Shown in pieces: positions 63,585 through 64,000 of a stretch of DNA of 64,000 nt. The notes beneath the pieces were generated by a model that was not told the origin of the DNA, did not search any database, and saw nothing but the letters and a program-made list of their open reading frames with translations. The stretch is taken from the NCBI RefSeq assembly GCF_014652815.1, contig NZ_BMZN01000002.1:276340-340339 (forward strand), given 5' to 3'. Source of the stretch: Alcaligenes pakistanensis. Its GTDB lineage: Bacteria; Pseudomonadota; Gammaproteobacteria; Burkholderiales; Burkholderiaceae_B. The first letter of the stretch is position 1. The number at the start of each line of letters is the position of its first letter. The translations under genes were made by a program, and so were the position numbers.

Positions 63585-64000
63585 TTAATCGCTAGGGGGT
63601 AAAACCAGAATTGCACGGAAATCGTTGACATTGGTCAGGGTTGGGCCCGTAACCAAGGCATCGTCCAGGGCTTCAAAGAAGCCATGACCATCATTATTGT
63701 CCAGACTGTCCCTTGGGCGTATACCTTGTTGCCAAGCTCGCTCCAAAGTATCGGGACTGCAGAAGGCTCCAGCAATTTCCTCCTGGCCATCAACGCCGTC
63801 TGTATCGCCTGCCAAACCGTAGATACCGGGGGCTCCATTCAAGGCAATGGCGGTGGATAGCAGAAACTCCACATTGCGACCGCCACGGCCTTGGCCGCGC
63901 AAGGTCACGGTGGTTTCACCACCTGACAGCAGCACGCAGGGTGCCTGGGCAGGTTGCTCGTGTTGGGACACGCTCAGTGCAATACCGGCCATGACTTTAC
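63585..64000 (-). CDS. Glycerate 2-kinase (MOFRL), C-terminal part
   Basis: The frame is open to the right edge, so at least 138 C-terminal residues are present and the rest lies outside. They form the MOFRL domain of type-2 glycerate kinases (TtuD/GckA; older name hydroxypyruvate reductase): LLSGGETTVTLRGQGRGGRN, LAGDTDGVDG and the C-terminal TNVNDFRAILV. It phosphorylates glycerate to 2-phosphoglycerate, which enolase and the neighbouring pyruvate kinase take to pyruvate. First visible gene of the glycerate kinase-glcG-pyk operon. Confidence 0.93.
   Translation of the reverse strand, partial: KVMAGIALSVSQHEQPAQAPCVLLSGGETTVTLRGQGRGGRNVEFLLSTAIALNGAPGIYGLAGDTDGVDGQEEIAGAFCSPDTLERAWQQGIRPRDSLDNNDGHGFFEALDDALVTGPTLTNVNDFRAILVLPPSD

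Overview
The window looks like chromosomal core DNA of a betaproteobacterium of the Alcaligenaceae (Alcaligenes/Bordetella-like). The basis is gene content and protein style (ypjD next to ffh, trmB-pip, apbC, tamA-tamB, dcd next to an Orn/Arg/Lys decarboxylase, the pyk-glcG-glycerate kinase cluster), moderately high GC, tight spacing and many convergent terminators. The family-level assignment is inference; no rRNA or other phylogenetic marker was compared. About 55 protein genes, one tRNA, one degraded gene and one probable small RNA can be supported.

Layout. 1-3.3 kb: YdhR-like monooxygenase (partial), EamA exporter, and htpG behind a near-consensus sigma-32 promoter. 3.6-7.8 kb: an iron block with a Fur-box candidate, a Fiu-type TonB receptor, the PiuC/YbiX hydroxylase and an FMN alpha-hydroxyacid dehydrogenase. 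7.8-13.7 kb: housekeeping (ampD, a small PP0621-type protein, ypjD, ffh, kbp/LysM, thiS, pip, trmB). 13.9-14.7 kb: tRNA-Gly(CCC) followed by a frameshifted, truncated gene. 14.7-19.5 kb: DUF72, isochorismatase-like hydrolase, AraC regulator and a DUF1254 protein. 19.6-23.8 kb: a complete cell-surface signalling triad (FecI sigma, FecR, STN-domain TonB receptor) behind a Fur box. 24-29 kb: SDR with divergent LysR, a cation/proton antiporter, and an orphan AraC-type regulator with a degenerate receiver domain. 29.2-32 kb: class II aldolase, MFS transporter and HCCA-isomerase-like protein as one operon. 32.4-33.8 kb: a GNAT acetyltransferase fused to an all-alpha dimeric dUTPase. 34.2-39.4 kb: Fur-box YncE lipoprotein, purine-type deaminase, ureidoglycine aminohydrolase (allE), a GGTCTG hexamer repeat, LysR and a CDF metal exporter. 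39.6-53.7 kb: metG, small membrane protein, apbC, tamA, tamB, dcd, basic amino acid decarboxylase, HI0933-type flavoprotein and a lone gcvH. 54-55.7 kb: osmC-thyA-folA. 56-60.5 kb: a non-standard cbb3-type oxidase operon (ccoN with an extra N-terminal segment, ccoO, a mono-haem cytochrome c, SCO and a membrane protein). 60.5-64 kb: coq7, the probable sRNA, pyruvate kinase, a GlcG/HbpS protein and a glycerate 2-kinase (partial).

How the genes fit together. Three separate transcription units carry Fur-box-like sites (fiu, fecI, yncE), so iron acquisition is a recurring theme. dUTP/dTMP metabolism is also well represented: Dcd makes dUTP, the fusion protein should hydrolyse it to dUMP, and ThyA with DHFR turns dUMP into dTMP. 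The most novel-looking items are the GNAT-dUTPase fusion, the putative sRNA that displays an anti-Shine-Dalgarno loop at 61.4-61.6 kb, and the unusual cbb3-like oxidase operon. I saw no CRISPR array, insertion sequence, prophage or clear defence system.
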